NCBI GenBank assembly: GCA_936450465.1
Contig: OW388289.1
Coordinates: forward strand, 77,488,593 to 77,552,592
Origin: Gibbula magus
Lineage: Eukaryota; Mollusca; Gastropoda; Trochida; Trochidae
Direction of reading: 5' to 3'
Length of the DNA stretch: 64,000 nt
Shown here: piece after piece, positions 57,976 through 64,000 of the stretch
Layout of the letters: every line of letters starts with the position of its first letter
How positions within the stretch are numbered: position 1 is the stretch's first letter
The notes under the pieces: model-generated
What the model saw: the letters and a program-made list of their open reading frames with translations, nothing else
What the model was told of the DNA's origin: nothing
Databases searched by the model: none
Translations under genes and position numbers: made by a program

Positions 57976-60094
57976 CATTTGCATGTTATGATTTAAATGA
58001 ATACAGTGTCAAAACCTACAGCAACTGCTATCTTCATCAAGAGCAATAATGCTTCGGAGAAAATAATTCTAGGAATGATAAAAATAATTGTACTTTGTTA
58101 TAAAGTTCATTACATAAAGTGCCAATAGCAAAGTCAATCTAATCAAATCTAATTGCAAAAAAGAAAAGACATTTTGCCTGTTGTACTAGTAATACAAAAC
58201 ATGTGTGTTGTATTATGAAGTTTATTACGTAAGTGTCAATTGCAGAGCAACTACTTGACTAATGCTGCAAAAAGGAGAATACATCTGACAATCAAATCTA
58301 AGGAATGTATTCAAATGATATCAAGTACACAATACCATATAGTTATCTTATTTATGAAGATCCTAGATATACATTTAAAAATTGTATTATTTAAAATTAC
58401 TTCATAAATCATCCAGCAAAATGCCATAACTGGATGACGAGGTAAAATAACAGGGCATTGCTGCTGATTAAGAAAGAGGATCACTGATAATTCTGTGGTT
58501 ATATTCTCGATTTATACTGTGTTGCCGGCCAATCACTATTCAATGTATGTTATGAAAAGGTGGTTTTATTTTCCTCGGGTAAACAGCCCGGGGAAAATTA
58601 CATCACTAATCCTCCGGGGTGATTTCAAACTCTTCAGCTTCAGCTTCAGCTTAATACGTTCTGTGTCCTCAATGGGAATGATCTTTCGACCACATGGTAT
58701 GCTCATCTTCAAGCGCAAAAGTCTTTGACGGACAACATGCTTCCTTCATGTTCTTCTAGGCTGTAAAAGTAAAACGAACATAAAAATGATATTAATGACC
58801 AACATAAATTGAAATTGGTACAACCTCTGTTTTACTTATTTGAAGTGTTTTAGTAAGATACACAATCATAAGTTCTGATTTGCCAGATATTATTATGTTG
58901 TATACTGCAATTATTACATTAGTTCTTAGGTTAAGTTTTGAAACACATGTACCTGTTGTAGGCTAAGGTGAGAGGTCATCTATCGCCTTCTTCAAGTTTC
59001 ACATAAGTGCAGGAATGCTGAAATGTTATAAAAGTATCAAATCAATCAAAGAAACATGAATATTCAAAAGGGTATTTCATATTCTAACTAAATATAAAGG
59101 TCATAATATGATATTCAAAAATATACATCAGTACAACAACTCTTACTTGGTCGTTTTTTTAGAATGTATTTTTTATGTATTCGTATGAATCAAGAAAGTA
59201 GAGACTGTCTTGATAAATAAACATTGACATCGTTTCGATACAATATTTCGAAGGTATTTGATCAACTTTATTTAAATTGTTATTTCAATCATTAGCATAT
59301 TGGACACACAATAAGAAAAACATGAACTGTACCTGCATGCAGTTGTAGAAATATCATGTTGTTTTGCCCTCCGTGAATGACAACAGTTGTTGCCACTGAA
59401 GTTCATGTACACCCGGCAGACAAGATTCTGTTTCTTCATTCAGTCACGGGTTATACTGGCAAATAATCGCGCCAAAATGTGGATGATGAACAAAGCTCTT
59501 TGTCTGGGAGAGCACATGGTCTGGCTATTATATAACACCATATGGTGGACAGCGAGCGCCCGGCGATACGGAGCATACATTTGACCTACATCTAATTACT
59601 AAATTAAGGCTCACTGAATCTTAGAGTTTGTAATTGATATTATTGTGTAGATGTTAAAAAGTAAGTCCAACATTACACACGCAATACAATGAATAATACA
59701 ACAACAAAAAACATATCATGGTTGATATAAGTTAATGGCATTGTCGAAATGAAATGGAATACGGTACATATCATATCATATCAATCAAGGGTTTCAGTTA
59801 TTTACTTGTTTATATAAATATAACATTTGCAAGACAATATTTTTCTCAAAAGTATAGTTAACCATCCTTTGTTAAAGCTTCATCTGAAAAATTTATTTGA
59901 ACATGTTTATCATAATAATTAATATTGAATTTCTAGTTCTTTGCTTTGAATACACGTGCAATTTTAAATAATGGATAACTAATTTGGTTTCTATGGGTCT
60001 TTTGATTTGAACAAATAGTTAACAAATGGATACACAGGTTCTTCATTATTTCATTATCTGTTTCCATTACACTACATTACACTACATACTACTT

Positions 60095-60582
60095 GATAGT
60101 TTCATGTTGGTTTCCATTTTCGGGAAACAATAATTGTAATTTACACTTATGGAAACCAGCATGAAACTTCACATTAGAGTTTCATGTTGGTTTCCCTTAC
60201 GGAAATATTACATATCATAGAGTCCAAAATGGATTCTAGTTGGAAACCAGGTTGCCAAGTTTCAGTGATAGGATAGCAAGTGGATACCCCTATTAGCAAG
60301 TTAACAGTTGGTTTCCCGATTTCAGGATACTCAGTCATGTGTGCTGTGGTAGTTTCATGTTGGTTTCCATTTAATGGAATCTTTCAATGCAGATATCCAG
60401 GAATGGAAACCAACATGAAACCTCACTTGATAGTTTCATGTTGGTTTCCATTTTCTGGAATCAATAATTGCAATTTACAGGAATGGAAACTAACATGAAA
60501 CTTCATATTGTGGTTTCATGTTGATTTCCATTTCATGGAAACAATGATTGCAATTTCCAGGAATGGAAACCAACATGAAACA
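60095..60582. repeat. Row of four hairpins with GTTTCATGTTGGTTTCCAT arms
   Basis: 'GTTTCATGTTGGTTTCCAT' is followed by a 30-40-base loop and then its inverse, at about 60097-60172, 60351-60422, 60435-60502 and 60512-60582. The arms are 19 bp and nearly perfect. The loops resemble each other ('AATAATTGCAATTTACAGG'). Confidence 0.8.
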
Positions 60583-60824
60583 CATAATCATGGTTTCCAG
60601 TTGGTTTCCATCACGGAAATACTTAATGTTATAGAATCCAAAATGGATTCTAGTTGGAAACCAGGTTACCTAGTTTCAGCAGATGGATACCAAGTGGATA
60701 CCCCTATTACCCAGTTTCCAGTTGGTTTCCAGATTGCAGGATACTCAGTCATTTTTGCTGTGAAGATCCGTCTCTTTCACTCACGTGTTTTTCTAGTGAT
60801 GGGGTACCTCCCCGTTGCAAAATC

Positions 60825-60906
60825 GGAACACCCGTGTGAAGCAGCGTAACAAAAACCCGTTAAAAAATTATTCCTGCCGACGCAGGTCCCATACAGTGGT
60901 GACATT
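60825..60906 (+). repeat. 80-bp repeat H, copy 2
   Basis: Inverse of 55205-55285, starting just beyond the end of the fold-back element. The shared frame reads '..TRVKQRNKNPLKNYSCRR'. A GTGACA follows that could act as a donor. Confidence 0.5.
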
Positions 60907-63519
60907 AAACTTGATATTTGGTTAAACCATGAATCTCCATCATAGAATGTAGGCAACATTTTGTCTCATGGTGATTTTTTGTCGATTCACAAGAAGTGGG
61001 ACCACAGATAAATTCGGGAACTAATCTTTCTAATGTTGATCTATGTGCGGCTGGTTAGAAAATAGAATACGATCCCAAAGTCGTCACTGTCAGCTGTAAC
61101 ATGGAAATCCAACCAGATGTCCTGTGCGTCTTCACATCAAATACATGCCTCTCAGGTAATGATACGTTTATCAGTCAAGAATAACACAACTAGACCCTTA
61201 ACCTCTTTAAGAAATACGACATTGTGTCTAACAAGAACATCTTAATACCACGATTCTAACAGAAAAGTAATTAAATCTTTGTTACTATTGTTACCAGATA
61301 GACTTTTCCTTACAATAATGTTATTATAACAGCTACATTTAATCAATTTAGTATTTAATATGGTTGTATTTGCTTTGACACTTTGCTTTGTTTAAATCGA
61401 TATTGAGATATGATTTGAAACTATTCTAAAATTACATTATACTGAATAGCGTTATAAAGTGAAAAAGGGTTAAGTACCTCCACGTATTTTCGCCAGCAAA
61501 GGTTGTCTGATAAGAAAGAAGACTATGTGTCAGTAATAGTAACCATATGAAAAAAAGAGAATCATAATCTAATATCCAAACGAGAACGCCGGTAATCTAA
61601 ACTGGGACACCAATATTCGCAACTAGGACGCCAATATGCACACAATCAACACCAATATCCAAAAGCAATCGCCAATACGTAGTTTATATTGGATTGGAAT
61701 TACGATATTATATGACATCAAATAAAGTAATGGCACTTAATTTAGGTTTAATGACCTGTATGGACTAAATATGCTGTGCAGACCGTATTGTAGCGGGTAA
61801 GGTATCACCTGAGGTACTGTTGCTATACAACACATGTGAGATGGCAACAATGATAGACACTTTCTACGGAAGTCTGAACAGTGAATAGCTGACATTCTAG
61901 GATGTCTGGCTCGTGTCAGGTCCTCTAACAGACGTATCAGTTTTGCTGGAGGGGAAATAGCATTCCTTTGATTAACCACCGTAATTGATGTTGCGAGTGA
62001 CTTGTCAAACCAAAGTGCCCAATAAGCATGCAGAGATCAGAATCAAAGAGACACTCGACTTTTGTTCGAACGTAAGGATGTTTCTTATTGATTTATCAGT
62101 TCTTTAAGATTCCATGTGAGATGGGGAACAAATTTAATCTGGTATGTTTGGAACTACATGTATAAGATGGCCATAGCACTGTGTTGATGTCTCTTTCATA
62201 TTTCTAAAATTCATTCAGCCTTTAAATATGAGTACCTTACTAAATCATTTTTCTCACTAATACCCGCTTGGTCTCATCGTATTGTATTAAAGAGAACAAT
62301 ACACCGGTCGAAATGAGCACTTACATTTCATGAACACCGTTACAAATTGAAACATATATGTACAATGCAGATATGTATGTGGATACTTAATATATATAAT
62401 CTCACCCTCTTGTCTTCTGATATCAACTAGAAACCGCAAAAACCGATCTAGAGCAGCCTCGTTAGTTATCATGTGTACAATGAACTCGTGACCTTGACCT
62501 TTGACCTTCAAGGTCACACAATCAATGATTAATTTCCATTGTTCATAGCAGTCATGTAATGATTCAAACTGTACATAGTTAAAATAAGACATATCCGTAA
62601 ATGCATGCTTAAACTGGTGACAGACAGAGTTTACTCAAGTTGGACAGTTTCAAACATAGGGAACAATGCATATGGTTCGAACATTATTCTTTAACCCTAA
62701 AGAAATCATTAGTTAAAATAATAATGTACAACTGAGAGCATTTTGTGTCACAGACCTATCGAAAGATTATAGAAAAAAAGTCCTTTCGAAAAAGATCCTC
62801 GGGAAACAAAGTATCGGAAAATGAGTCCTCGGGCGGGTAATTTGAGTACAGATTTCTCTGTTGGAGTGCCCCAGGGGTGATATAGCTGAGAGTGACGGAG
62901 CGTTTATAAACCCTGGGTAACCGAGGATGGAGCACATCAGATAAATAATGAATTTAATATTGACATAATAGATATCAAAATATGTGGTGCAACTAATTTT
63001 GTAAAAAGGCAAACAATGCAATCTGTTTAAGGCACACTAAATCAAACCCTGTCCTTTCAAAATGCATATATTAAAAACAAAATACATATCATATTTACGG
63101 TTGGACATATTTCCACCGATTACACTATATAATGTTTTAAGTACCCTAAATTCCAAGTTGAAATTGTGACTGAAGTCAGTTTATAGGGTTTTTTTTTATT
63201 TTATCTTGAAGTTTTGAACGTTTCACATTAAGTCTAAGTTCTTTAAAAATAATTTAATGCATGAATATGTATATTTCAGTTTGAATTTGTCTTCTTGAAG
63301 TTTAATTTTATTTTGATTGAACACAGTTACTTCCGGTTGGTATACGTATCAACTTGGTAAACTGTTGTTTCAATTCGTTTTATACATTAATTACTATTAA
63401 CCTAACAATATATTTTTTCTAAGTTTGATACCTGTTGCTTCTTGTTAATCTAATTAAACAGTAATTATACTTTCTCAGTATAAGTGCATATCTATAATAT
63501 CTTTAAACAATAGTCATTT
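60907..63519. other. Mostly gene-free; element pieces at 62395-62560
   Basis: 62400-62430 has 'AATCTCACCCTCTTGTCTTC' then 'TGATATCA', the end word of the hairpin at 14159. 62485-62520 has 'GTGACCTTGACCTTTGACC' and 'TTCAAGGTCAC', like repeat F. Near 61570-61675 'CGCCAATA' and 'CACCAATA' words recur loosely. No supported gene. Confidence 0.4.
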
Positions 63520-63900
63520 CATTATAGGTCAATGATACTTGTGTGTCAACTGTCAAGGAATAGACTTAGAGTGTGACACATGAGTAATGCCATGATGCAA
63601 TGTTGGAGATTTGACTGAATGTTCTGATATTTTATTTTTATTTTAATACTGAAAACATGAGGATGTTTTATATCTAGCCGCATAGCCACTTCATTACAGG
63701 CTAATGATGATTATGTCAAGCTGTTTGCCAACTGTCAAGGCATAGAATTAGAAAATGAGTTTGAGAGAGTAAACTAATGTCTGGAAATGTAATGTAATGT
63801 TATGTAATGTTGAAACTTAGACTGTAATGTTGGAAATTTGACTGAAAGTTCAAATATTTTAATTTTTGGTAATGAAAACATGAGGATGTTCAATTAGGAT
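63520..63900. repeat. Degenerate tandem duplication, about 180-200-bp units
   Basis: 'CATTATAGGTCAATGAT', 'AACTGTCAAGGAATAGA', 'GGAGATTTGACTGAATGTTC' and 'AAAACATGAGGATGTT' at 63520-63672 recur as 'CATTACAGGCTAATGAT', 'AACTGTCAAGGCATAGA', 'GGAAATTTGACTGAAAGTTC' and 'AAAACATGAGGATGTT' at 63694-63890. The second unit has an inserted 'TGTAATGTAATGT' run. Confidence 0.75.
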
Positions 63901-64000
63901 TTGACTTGTTAATATATGTTGAAAATATAAATACAAATTTTAAATACCAGTAATCTTATCTGTTATCATCTTATTTTTAAAAAATAGTTGTGAATCGGGA

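Larger units (their letters stand above)
57330..60762. mobile_element. 3.4-kb fold-back element built from GGTTTCCA repeats
   Basis: 'CACAGCAAAAATGA' at 57330-57343 is repeated inverted at 60749-60762. Both inner flanks are full of GGTTTCCA and its complement TGGAAACC in 'GGAAACCAGTATTTCC'-like palindromes. The left side is followed by a minisatellite (57560-57975) and the right side by a row of hairpins (60095-60582). The right end is partly duplicated, because 'TCATGTGTGCTGTG' at 60335-60348 repeats the terminus. Only AAG is shared directly outside both ends. The inner 58000-60060 region holds short ORFs only (for example 58706-58566 minus, a lysine-rich 46-codon frame ending 'PGLFTRGK'), none recognised as a transposase. 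Confidence 0.6.

Noticed and set aside
58566..58706. 46-codon lysine-rich minus-strand ORF inside the fold-back element
   Set aside because: The run of KLKLKLK comes from a GAAGCT repeat. A BEN-like ending was considered, but too few residues support it.
62845..62895. Possible reverse-transcriptase motif ('DFSVGVPQG')
   Set aside because: Only about ten residues fit, a stop follows at once, and no other RT motifs are found nearby, so chance is likely.

Overview
This window looks like animal nuclear DNA, most likely from a mollusc and probably a bivalve. That is an inference. The sequence is AT-rich and contains splice junctions and animal hAT and Tc1 transposon relics. It also holds many repeats of the kind common in bivalve genomes: short elements with a CCCCCGCC hairpin, a GTCCGTCC microsatellite and a central array of about 150-170 bp monomers rich in TCAAGGTCA. 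I found no bacterial operon, CRISPR array, rRNA gene or functional tRNA gene. No complete host gene can be supported; the window is essentially an intergenic or intronic transposon landscape.

The best-supported gene lies on the minus strand at 31935-26211. It is a six-exon hAT transposase of the ZNF862/KIAA1586/C17orf113-like type. All five introns have GT-AG borders, the joins keep phase, and the exons total 2268 nt (756 codons). It sits inside a hAT element (25750-32215) whose ends match over 16 of 17 bases. It carries one in-frame TGA in exon 5. Intron 3 contains an inverted, partly deleted copy of part of exon 2, so the pre-mRNA should fold on itself. Intron 1 carries an inserted tandem-repeat element.

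Layout: 1-5000, dispersed repeats and a reversed piece of a TCAAGGTCA element. 5016-6913, a Harbinger-like non-autonomous element with TTA target duplications. 8270-11360, more dispersed repeats. 12149-14730, fold-backs and a CRE-motif array. 16910-18160, a strong hairpin and a tyrosine-recombinase remnant. 19500-20935, nested tandem-repeat elements. 22166-23326, a recent 580-bp tandem duplication. 23822-24550, a long-armed fold-back. 25750-32215, the hAT element. 32527-35232, a minisatellite, a decayed gene copy and a 187-bp duplication. 36294-37452, an internally deleted Tc1 relic. 37700-46255, tandem-repeat elements, with a tRNA-like sequence at 42141-42220. 48020-50885, a minisatellite and another complete tandem-repeat element. 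55200-60910, a possible small exon, a hairpin and a 3.4-kb fold-back built from GGTTTCCA palindromes. 61000-64000, mostly unannotated.

The parts do not form one pathway. The common theme is transposons that carry inverted repeats (possible double-stranded RNA sources) and transcription-factor-like sites (TCAAGGTCA and TGACGTCA).
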